A DNA stretch of 64,000 nucleotides from Ophioderma brevispina (lineage: Eukaryota > Echinodermata > Ophiuroidea > Amphilepidida > Ophiodermatidae), in NCBI GenBank assembly GCA_023653785.1, contig JAMKCH010001721.1, positions 1-64,000 on the forward strand, written 5' to 3'. The position numbers were made by a program, and so were the translations under genes. The notes beneath the pieces were generated by a model that did not search any database, was not told where the DNA came from, and saw only the letters and a program-made list of their open reading frames with translations. Positions 55,091 through 64,000 of the stretch are shown piece by piece; positions within the stretch are counted from its first letter, which is position 1; the number at the start of each line of letters is the position of its first letter.

Positions 55091-58000
55091 GCCGTACAAT
55101 GGTCACAATTTCTATGTTATAGCGTCCTCTATATGCCATTTTCCATAGAAAGACGTTTACAACTAGATTTTTAAGGAAAATCGCATTTTGCCCGCAATGA
55201 AAGTTTACATAGAGTTAGTCAGTGGAATAATAATCAAAATCAGTTGCCAAAAGTGTTTCGTCGTGATATATTTTTTTTTATTTGTCATAATAAATTAAAC
55301 TTTCAAACAGTGTGAATCGGCAATGTGTTAGAATAGGCGATCGCGTTAGACTTTTCTTGTTCTTCGCACATCCCTATACACGTGAATAAAAAAAAAAATG
55401 GCAGGGTTGCAGTTAACCTTGACCTTGATAAAACACTGAATCATAGATTTGTTTTTGTTTTAATAAAGCAAATCTAAATATACTTCCAAGTGTTAAAAAA
55501 GTGAAGAAAACTATTAAAATACTCAGATTGACAATTTTGTAAGCACCCCTCTTTTTCCTCCATGTACGAATACGGGCATGCATTGTTAAAGTATGATGAC
55601 CCATTTTATTTTGTTTAATGAGATGAATAGCCATGATCTCCTTCATTGATCTTCAAAAAATTTTAATATTCACAAAATCCATCAAAATCTTGATGTGTAA
55701 AATGAACGGTTTTCAACACTACTCCTGTAATCTAGGTATACATGTAGATACAAGCTATGCCAATAAGGAACTCAACTCTTTGCAATATTCTACCCATGGA
55801 AAGATCTTGTTTTTTCTTTTAGCTCGGCAACAGGTGAATTGGTGGTTTTGGTTTCCGTCATATCAGTTTGGCAACCATTGGTAATAATAAATATCATTGA
55901 ATTAATCCGTAGGTTGTAAATAATACACGAAAATGTAGCACAAATTAGGTTGACAAGGTATCCATGATATTGATATTGCATACATTCTCACAACACAAGT
56001 TTAATGTGTGTAAAATCCCATAGGAAATGGCAAAAAAAGGGATGTGTGTACAAATCGTCATATCTGGCTTATTTGTTAATCGATTTCTTCATTTGTTCCA
56101 ACATTTGGAAGTAAATTAAATGTGTTTCTGTAAAAAACAACACAAATCTATGATATAGTAATTGCATTACGGTCACGTCATCTTTCATCCATTGCACAAT
56201 TTCTTTTTTTTTTTGATTCACGTAGTATATTACCTCACGGGCATCACCGCTTGTCTGATTTGGTTACTCAGAAAGGTTATGTTATGTATTAACCATATAG
56301 ACACTTTGTAAGAAAAGACTCAAAGGGTATCACTCCCTTATCCACAGCCATCGTTCCCGTGACCTACCACATAAATGAGATTTCATATCAATCTCAGCTG
56401 AGCTCGACCGTTGGCCTAAATGTGTGCCTAACGTTCCGTACTTTGCCCCTTTTGAAATCCGACACCGAAAATTCAAGATGCCGCCAATTAATGTGCAAAT
56501 TAGCTCAAATTAAAAATTCAAATTTTTCTCATTTTTGATATTGAGTGTCAATACCCCAAAGTTTGAAAGTCCCTTGGTGCACTCTGTCTCTCCTTAAGTT
56601 CATTCGATTTACTCTATAAGAAATGGCAATTGCAACATAGTGTTCTATGGGCCAAGCAATATTTTGGGCTCACAAAGCATTCAAAAGTGATTTGTTTTTA
56701 AATAACACTTTTATTGAAGGATATCTAGTGGACCCATAGACATATCAACACTATAGATATTTTTACCATATTAACTTTTTTTCTAGAATAGAAATTGCAC
56801 GCTTTTGATTGAGTAAAAATATTGTCTATGTTGTGACCATTGCGCGCGTCGTCTAAAAACAAATTTTAGAGGAGAAAAACACGTTATTCTATTTGTGTGC
56901 ACAAAGCATTTTTTCCCGACTTTAATCATATATACTCTTATATCTGGTAGTACAACCATGCAGATACCCTTTCATTCTAAATATAGGACATGCAATTCTA
57001 CTCAGTAAATCAAGTTATATACCGCAAATTGTAATATAATTTGACATAGGAGGTACGGATTGCTTTGATCATCACAAAGCTTCTTTCTCATAAAGGCTGA
57101 CAGCACTACGACCTAACATATTTATCCGGTCGTTAAACAAAACGAAATAAACAAATCAAACAAACAGCAATTATAAACTACGTGGTTCACATTCCAGCAA
57201 TTCATATTACCTTTTGAATATGTGAAACTAACTGCTATATTTGAATCGGGTTTCTTTCAGCTGGTTTGCTTATAGCAATATATTTTGAGTAACATAATAC
57301 CAATTTTGATAATGCCAAAGGTTATATCATCAATTATTAACACAGGTGAATACATTTATACTTTCAACTCAATATATACACTGCGTGCGAATACTGAAGA
57401 GTTCTCAAATAACCACAAGAGTCCTGTGTTCTTTTATTCTTGTTCTGATTAGTTCGGGTGATAGAGGCTTGATATTGCTCGGAGCAGTCCTATAATATAA
57501 AAGTGGAGAACAACATGTAAGATACTAGCTACTCTAACTACATGACATACTAACATAGTGTCCTATCTTATCAAACAAAATTAAATCTTGGTATGACACC
57601 CTTTCAGTTTATATTATCGTCGAAATTATCTATATACATTATGACAAATACATTAAAATATACTTATTACAACCAACAAAATACTAATATCTGTTTATCG
57701 GGAGAATTGACAATAGCACAAACTGTGGAATATATAAAAAAAGTCGCAATTCAATATATTTGTCATAATGGTAAAACATAATCGAGTTCTTTAAACCAAA
57801 AGAATTACTCACATTTCATTCTATCTAACCATAACTCCTATTACTAATACAATCAATATTTTCTTAAATAATTGTTTGTTTTTTTGTAATCGTGGGAAAT
57901 TGGTTTTCATAAGAGATTAGCATCTGGGTGACCTTTTCAAGCTTAAAGAAAGCTTTGAGGTTCGATTTTATCCAGTAAGAAGCTTAATCGGCGAACATTG

Positions 58001-58436
58001 CAAATTATTGTACAGTTATTATTATGTGTGTCATACTACCTTAGGCCTAGTTAACACTTTGCGCACGGTTGAATCTGCTAAGGATTTTTCTACGCACATT
58101 CAGTATGAATTCATTAACCGCTCTGGAGGTTACCCAAATTTAACCCGGACCACTCACCTAAGTCTATGCATGTTTGTACTTAATTTGAATACGTTTTAGA
58201 TGCTGGCGAAGGTCGAAAATTGTAGCCATATTACAGTGACATTCTCAAACATATTTTGTGGAAATTTTGACTCTTTTCGAATTGACTATTGCTTGTAAAT
58301 TGTTAGTTATTATTGTTAGTGATCGCAGTCCTAATCACAGGAAACGTGAGGCACGCTTCATTGCTTAGGTATGGCAATCCGTATTTTGTATTCAGTGTCG
58401 AACTCAAAAGAAACGTTTACCAATAGACTTACCGTG
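55091..58436. other. No supportable gene
   Basis: AT-rich DNA. A superb acceptor (TCTTGTTTTTTCTTTTAG) at 55821 is followed by a short frame reading SATGELVVLVSVISVW and a donor-like CCATTG|GTAATA, but the opposite strand is also protein-like there. A 16-bp inverted pair (CATTATGACAAATA) lies at about 57637 and 57755. Nothing else could be supported. Confidence 0.3.
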
Positions 58437-58786
58437 ACCTTGGGTTTCTATTTGACGAAAATAACACGAGTTGCATGGAACAAATCAACGGGTTCTTTTA
58501 AATGTGTTGTTGTCAATTTACAGAAATCTTTTAAATACAATTCAATAGTTTGGTAGTAATTTTAAACAAAGACCCCTACTAATGTGAAAATGATGTTGCC
58601 TATAATGGACCTTGGGTTTCTATTTGACGAAAATAACACGAGTTGAGTGGAACAAATCAACGGGTTCTTTTAAATGTGTTGTTGTCAATTTACAGAAATC
58701 TTTTAAATACAATTCAATAGTTTGGTATATAGTATTTTTAAACAAAGACCCCTACTAATGTGAAAATGATGTTGTCTATAATGGAT
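58437..58786. repeat. Recent tandem duplication, 172-bp period
   Basis: CCTTGGGTTTCTATTTGACG through CCCCTACTAATGTGAAAATG and ATAATGGA occurs twice head to tail (starts 58437 and 58609). Only a few differences are seen (TGCATGG/TGAGTGG, a 4-5 bp indel after GTTTGGTA, TGCCTAT/TGTCTAT). Confidence 0.95.
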
Positions 58787-59778
58787 TCCTTTAAAATTCC
58801 ATTTGTGCTTTAGATGAACCTTCAACCACTATCAAGCTATCAGGACTTGATCTTTCAAACAATATTGCATGTAATTTCACCCTCATTTGTTGATTGTTGA
58901 ACTAATGTAAGCGCAAGCTAGTCTTATTTGTGTTTTCAACCACAGGATATACTGGCCTAATTGTATTGGGATATATCATTTACCAAATTGCATTGTCCAA
59001 TTAGTACGTTCAACATTGTTTTGGAAGTCAATAATAAATGCATAGCCTATACCTCTTCTATACCTCTCGGTTTTTGCAGTAATGCGCAGTAATGTGAAGT
59101 AAAGCCAATGACGTTTGTTTGTTTATTTGTTTGTTTGTTTTACATGTTCAGTGTGAAAGAATGCCGACGTCGTCATCGTCGCAAACATGAACTCTTTCCC
59201 ATTGTTGCGTCGTCTGCAAGAATTGCAGAAGGCACATAGGTATTACTCTGGTCGTATGTCTGTGTATCTGTGTGTCTCTCTGTGGTCAAATGTTCCGTAA
59301 GGGCTACGATGATGCATGTAACTTGGTGAAAGGGAGGGGCGGGTGGGGCGGGGTGGGGTGACATGTCGCTGACCTCATGTGACTTGGTGACCTCATGTGA
59401 CCTTTGGTCCCGATCACAACCCGCGACGGCAGACAACACTCGCGGTCCAGAGACCGCGATGTATTTTGTTAATTAAGAGTTTCATCCTGAGACAATTTGA
59501 AAATAGTGATATCGGGATTGGTACCCAATATTACTGACAGTTTCACTATATATCAACAGATTGTATTCTCACAATTCCCTCGAAAGATTATTTATTCTAC
59601 AATGATAATATAACAAACCAGTTGAAAATAACATTTGTTTTCTAACACAAACAACATCCATAATAATATTCACATTAAGTCTATAGTTATATTTGCTAAG
59701 CACCTGTACACGAACTACTCTGAAAAACACTGAAAACGTTGTTTATTCTAGTTCGATACCACAAACCGCAACACTGTT

Positions 59779-60117
59779 TCAGAACACAATATAAGTCAAC
59801 TCTAACCATGTCATGGCTATATTGACCTGTAGTTGAATAATATCCCAGCAATAATAACAAACACTTCTTTTTAAATCGACTTTTAAACGAGGTACACGTT
59901 GAAATGTTGTGTAAGAACATAATAGCAAGAGTAAACCCTCGAGATAAGAACGAACTTTAGGGTTAAGGTTTGCGGGTGCCATATACATAAAGAACATGAT
60001 GCTAACTTTCCACCTCTTCAAGAATTTGTCGATGGATGCTTCATACGTTTCTTGAAGGGGTCTATGTTGATTGGGTTGAAATGCGTCTGTCATAATTTGG
60101 TTCAATATTGATTTGGC
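59779..60117 (-). CDS. Candidate exon or ORF, product uncertain
   Basis: On the minus strand GTGTCATTTACATAG|GCC opens 112 codons to a TGA at 59779. The first 60 residues look convincingly coding: AKSILNQIMTDAFQPNQHRP, LQETYEASIDKFLKRWKVSI, then MFFMYMAPANLNPK. A Leu-rich stretch follows, and the last third looks less coding, so an unrecognised donor may lie near 59.95 kb. Faint similarity of SID...YM-P...KV to the catalytic region of piggyBac transposases was considered but is weak. It lies downstream of the ORF at 60535 in the same orientation. Confidence 0.38.
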   Translation of the reverse strand, partial: AKSILNQIMTDAFQPNQHRPLQETYEASIDKFLKRWKVSIMFFMYMAPANLNPKVRSYLEGLLLLLCSYTTFQRVPRLKVDLKRSVCYYCWDIIQLQVNIAMTWLELTYIVF

Positions 60118-60276
60118 CTATGTAAATGACACTTTTTTAGGGAGTAATACGAGATATAACCTATAAAACCGTGCGATGTTTTAGAAATTTCAACAGTTTT
60201 GGAGAAATCAACTTGGTATCACATGTAACTTTCTTCGTATAAAATTTTACAAAACGAAAAATTAACAAAAATTCTC

Positions 60277-60540
60277 ATGTTTAATCGTACTTTGGAAAAT
60301 GTGTTTGTTTTATTTGTTTGTGTTGTTATTTGTTTGTCCTTTGCTGTGACAAGACCTGAAAATTCTGGCATGAATAGTCCATTGAAAACTGAAAGGAACT
60401 CATGGCAGCTTGTTGTAGCGCAAATCACCCCAAGCAACTTCCATACGGGGCAAAGAGACGAAATTCTTTTCCTGAATGGGGCTGGATTTTTTCCAAGAAG
60501 CTCTCCAAAAAGGAACGGTATCCTTGATCATCTTTTATAA
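60277..60540 (+). CDS. Small ORF with a signal-peptide-like start (doubtful)
   Basis: 87 codons begin MFNRTLENVFVLFVCVVICL, like a secreted precursor, and end with FLNGAGFFPRSSPKRNG, which includes a dibasic KR. A neuropeptide-like precursor could look like this. However the hydrophobic part is encoded by TTTGTTT simple sequence, which readily mimics signal peptides, and the stop overlaps the stop of the convergent, protein-like minus ORF at 60535. Confidence 0.15.
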   Translation: MFNRTLENVFVLFVCVVICLSFAVTRPENSGMNSPLKTERNSWQLVVAQITPSNFHTGQRDEILFLNGAGFFPRSSPKRNGILDHLL

Positions 60541-60745
60541 TTGTTTCTCATCGAATCCCCGTTTTCCTGCTGTATAATGGTGCAACATTATTGCTTTGTT
60601 AGTTTGCTTTGATGATGATGACATTGCTAGTGTGTCAAAAGCTTTTCCTACCATAATGATACAAGCACCATTCAAAATGCCTTCCAATTGAGTCCAAACC
60701 AGCCCAGCATTGGCCAGTGGTTTTTTGAGATGGTTCCCCGAGGAC
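60535..60745 (-). CDS. Candidate terminal exon, about 70 codons
   Basis: On the minus strand CGGAACATTATGAACAG|G opens a frame (incoming phase 2) to TAA at 60535. The peptide reads SSGNHLKKPLANAGLVWTQL, then EGILNGACIIMVGKAFDTLA, and ends HHYTAGKRGFDEKQL. It is balanced in composition and looks coding. An AATAAA on the minus strand lies about 230 bp further on (near 60308), suitable for a 3' end. An internal ATG|GTAGGA could alternatively act as donor to the block at 60117. No family recognised. Confidence 0.4.
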
Positions 60746-62120
60746 CTGTTCATAATGTTCCGGTTAGAAACGAGTTAATTACGACCGGCATTGTTAAACG
60801 CGCCAACCGTTTACGCAATGAAATAGTACACGAGGATGAATTGGCTCTCTAGGTTCAAATCATTTTTTTTTTTCATGACTCCTGCTACCATTAAAATGCG
60901 CTCGCGCTTTAGTTTCGTAACCAAGTAACCAAACAACGAAATGGACTAAACCAGAGGGTGTATTGAGTCAATGCATCAGTTTGTGGAAATGTCACCTCAA
61001 TAGGGTCATTTGATCCCTCAAAAGTCCTATTCTGAAAAACACAAACAATACTGAATTTAGGTCATTTTAGCCCACAAGCATTTAATACTTAAGGGATATT
61101 AGCATGCTGCAGACATATCTCGTGGTTCTTAAACTTTCGGAATACTCTTTATCCTACGTATAACATTTGTGTGTAGTTACAGTACAGTATTAGGCCATTT
61201 GCAATGCGTTATCGTTAAAACGTACATGTGTAATTAACTCTCAACAGGCGTGCGTGCATAGTTAAAGCTGAAGCTACGCAATATCGACACACAAATTACA
61301 AAAATCATTTCTGTATCGAACTTTTAATTAAGGTATTGCCTTGTTTAATATGTTTTGTGATGAAAAGGGTTTAATATTAGGGACCAAACGTAAAATAAAA
61401 AATTAGATCTCACAGCACTTTTAGATTAAATACTAATATGGTTTTATGTTCATTGATCTAGTTACGAGAAGCTTGTAAAGACGTTTTAAAAACCTCGACA
61501 CGATGACGCACTGTTGCTACGATTCTTAGAGGTAAGAGCAGTTGCCAATATTCACATTGTCACCTAATACTTATTGCATGGCCAAGTCCAACACATTATT
61601 TATATTCTTGATAGGTTAATCACCCCTATGTGAATAATGATCTCTCCCTATTATAGTTTGTATATCAATTGAAATTTAATAGACAAACTACTTCACACTT
61701 TTTGTTTGTTATGTTTGTTATCTCTCTTTCTATTTGTGTGAGAATAACAGTTCCATGGGCATTTCGTGATCCACAGCCTCGTCCCCCCGACTTCTAAAAG
61801 GATGTTGAGATTTTGTTCATCTGAACCGTTAGCTAGTAATTCAACGTGTGCCCAATATCTTACGTGCAAATTCCCACATCTGTAAGCAATTCACAATTTT
61901 GTTTTTTCTGTCCGTAAAGGGAAAATTACAACAGAGTGCCTATGACCGGCAGCCTATGGGGACCGTGGGAAACGAGGCACATTGATCATAACACAAAACC
62001 GAAGATCGGGATCAGCTCAAATTTTGAGAATAAGACTTTTTCTGAAAGATATTCTAGTGCTCATGAATAAAACAGAGGTGATGGAAATCACGCGAATGCA
62101 CCGTTAACATAAAATTACGC

Positions 62121-62126
<6 letters not shown>
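60746..62126. other. No supportable gene
   Basis: AT-rich sequence. A donor ATTCTTAGAG|GTAAGAGC on the plus strand at 61532 is preceded by only 14 open codons (KPRHDDALLLRFLE) without a good acceptor. Confidence 0.3.

Positions 62127-62175
<49 letters not shown>
62127..62175. repeat. Poly(A) tract, 49 A
   Basis: Uninterrupted A run preceded by TTACGCTTTTTT. It could be the tail of a retroposed copy, but no source sequence or target duplication is recognisable. Confidence 0.9.
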
Positions 62176-62178
<3 letters not shown>

Positions 62179-62838
62179 GGAATTCAAAATTTAAAGGTTA
62201 TTTTTTTTAAGAAAAACAATAAAATAAAATCTTCAAAAGAAACCTTTTTCCGGACAAATTCCATGACAGTAGACAATTGCCTACCTTGTCGGACAATAAT
62301 GATTACCATTGGTCTGTTCACGTTGCGTTTGGTTTAACACTTAAAATGTTAGGTCTTGCCGCGACTCCCGTTGGGTATATAACGAGAGGGCTCATGTGGT
62401 AACCACCCACACCCCCCCCCCGAAAACCACTTGCCGTGGATTTTTTTACCAAAATGCTGATGAGTACATCAGCACGACCAAATAACAGGGGGGGGAAATG
62501 AAAAATCGTTGTACCGATTCAAAATGGTATTTCGCACAAAATTCTCACGCCAAAAATGGAAAAAAACACTTTCCCAAGGACCCTTTTCTATACACTTTGG
62601 CTAATAATAGTTGAGAATAAAAATATATACTGCCATTGCTTGAAACCATTATTCAGTACGAATTAAGAGGAGAAAACATTGTTAAATTTCTCAGTAAGCC
62701 AGGTGCATGGCTGTTAATTTATTAATTAGGTTGCAATGTTGTTATGCTTTGCTTTGTTTTGTTTGTTTGTTTGTTGTTATTTGAGGTGTATCAAGAAATT
62801 AAAACTTGACTGTGTGTGCTGTGTTTGTTGTTTTTCAG

Positions 62839-62884
62839 CCAGAAATTTCGCCTCAAGAAAAACGGAAGAAGAATGTTCAGGAAG
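62839..62884 (+). CDS. Small internal exon with consensus splice sites
   Basis: TGTTTGTTGTTTTTCAG and GGAAG|GTAAGAC bound 46 nt. All three frames are open: PEISPQEKRKKNVQE, QKFRLKKNGRRMFRK or RNFASRKTEEECSG. The second leaves phase 0, which matches the exon at 63749. The strength of both sites makes a real exon likely, but the frame and the gene are unknown. Lys/Arg-rich in every frame. Confidence 0.5.
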
Positions 62885-63748
62885 GTAAGACACTATATAG
62901 CTGTATTTAGGATGTACAAATTAGATGTAACTCTATAGATGTAAGGTAGGGTACAGGTTGATCCCAAAGTCATCGATGGGTGGGTACCCACCCTCGGAGA
63001 GAAGTACAAACATGGGCTAGCGTGACGTTTCGCATGCCACAGAACTGAATTGGTAAACTAGGATAGCTTGGTCTTCTTCTTTCATCAACCAAATTAGAAA
63101 TGGTTAAGTGTTGAAAGGGTCATGCCTTTCACTTAGTTGACTTGCCTGTGTATCTCTTTACCTGGTACATAAGGAATTCAACTACGCTATTGGTCATGCA
63201 TCGATTTTGCTTTTAGTTTTGACAAGCGTTCAGTTTATCACCTGAGCAGACCCATTCCATTTCATACAGCCTGAGACTAATACAGCATTTCTGATTGGCT
63301 ACATCTTCATCATCTATTCTTCCAATAACCATTTTGAATGCAGCTTTAAATAGTTAAGCTCTAGCTTCTTCAACAACTCTATGCAACCATTATAAAGTTA
63401 CCATGTCGCTGAGTTGCTCAAAAAATTAGGTACAGTGCATTTGTTACCAATGAGCTGATAGTATTCATTTTGGTTAAAATCACAGAAATACGAAATTCAA
63501 TTCTCATAATAAACTGTCAAATGTTATTCGATTATCACATCAGACCTGAAAGGTTGGAGGTAACTTTTATTAGTCACGTTAAATTAAAGAATATTTCTCT
63601 GCGTTATTACTGTAAAGTGATAAATAAAGTTTGATAGGTCTACGTGCCGCATTGACATTGACTTTAGTTAATTGTGAGAATTGAATAGATACGACCTGGC
63701 AATATCGTAAACTGAACCGGCTAATGGCGTCTGCCTTTCCTGGTTGAG

Positions 63749-63802
63749 TCTGTCATTCAAAACTGTACAATTGATGCGTCGAATACAAGGGACTGCAGAT
63801 TG
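63749..63802 (+). CDS. Small internal exon candidate, 18 codons
   Basis: CTGCCTTTCCTGGTTGAG and CTGCAGATTG|GTAAGTTG bound 54 nt, phase 0 to phase 0: SVIQNCTIDASNTRDCRL. Two Cys with a C-x-I-D pattern recall the second finger of nuclear receptor DNA-binding domains, but joined to the preceding exon the spacing is about ten residues too short. It is reported as an unassigned exon of a gene running off the window. Confidence 0.38.
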
Positions 63803-64000
63803 GTAAGTTGCGTTTCAGCGAGTTGAGGGAAAAGGAGGCTCTGTGAATTTCCGTGTGAATTACTTCACCCTGACGTTTATGGTTGCATTTTATGGGCCCA
63901 TTCTTTTCATCTATCTACTAAAAGGCTGCAACCCGCACATTGTTATAGTTTAAAGGTCCATGGTCCGATCGCTAATAACCTCGTCCTCCGAGACCCCAGA

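Noticed and set aside
59173..59439. 88-codon Pro/His-rich minus ORF
   Set aside because: Lies over TGTGTCT and GGGGCGGG simple sequence and a duplicated TGACCTCATGTGAC word; no splice sites or known domain.
60277..60540. Neuropeptide or insulin-like precursor (signal-like start, NGAGFF, KR)
   Set aside because: Required cysteines and cleavage/amidation pattern are absent, the hydrophobic start is T/G simple sequence, and the opposite strand has a better gene candidate.
63749..63802. Nuclear receptor second zinc finger
   Set aside because: C-x-I-D...R-x-x-C-R is suggestive, but the distance from the preceding basic block is too short and further cysteines are missing.

Overview
The window looks like gene-poor, AT-rich, repeat-rich DNA from an animal nuclear genome. 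A marine invertebrate is my best guess, but that is inference. There are no long ORFs, no operons and no ribosome-binding sites. Coding potential appears as short open blocks (40-340 nt) bounded by polypyrimidine-CAG acceptors and GTAAGT-like donors, as expected of split genes with long introns. The rest is non-LTR retrotransposon debris, foldback/MITE elements, tRNA-derived repeats, tandem duplications and microsatellites. Many repeat copies differ mainly by single-base insertions and deletions, and long poly-G tracts recur. Part of this, including some frameshifts, may therefore be long-read consensus error.

Layout. 0-5 kb: a diverged tandem duplication, a possible exon, and the best gene model of the window (minus strand, exons 4672-4779, 3546-3711 and 2546-2799, with matching phases). 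4.8-8.6 kb: a three-copy tandem array with a unit of about 1.43 kb. 8.9-9.6 kb: two phase-compatible plus-strand exons. 9.96-12.1 kb: a decayed CR1/L2-like LINE (minus), recognisable by its reverse transcriptase. 13.5-15 kb: a dispersed repeat and a 927-bp terminal-inverted-repeat element. 15-20 kb: three separate minus-strand exon candidates, a tRNA-like repeat and a 192-bp tandem repeat. 22-31 kb: LINE 3' tails, an ORF, a palindromic foldback element and a basic gag/ORF1-like fragment. 31-32 kb: a foldback and two minus-strand exons. 37-42 kb: a cluster of hairpin/foldback elements and a tandem array of tRNA-derived units. 44-47.5 kb: two copies of a MITE, one flanked by TTAA, and a second decayed LINE reverse transcriptase. 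51-55 kb: a second copy of the foldback family, a possible divergent promoter, a large ACT/CTA microsatellite and a GPCR-tail-like exon. 58-60.7 kb: a recent tandem duplication and two minus-strand ORFs. 62.8-63.8 kb: two small plus-strand exons, presumably of a gene continuing off the window.

No gene could be named with confidence, and I see no evidence of genes working together as a system. I could not run splice-site, homology or repeat-library searches. Exon calls rest on open frame, splice consensus and amino-acid composition read by eye. Confidences are deliberately low.
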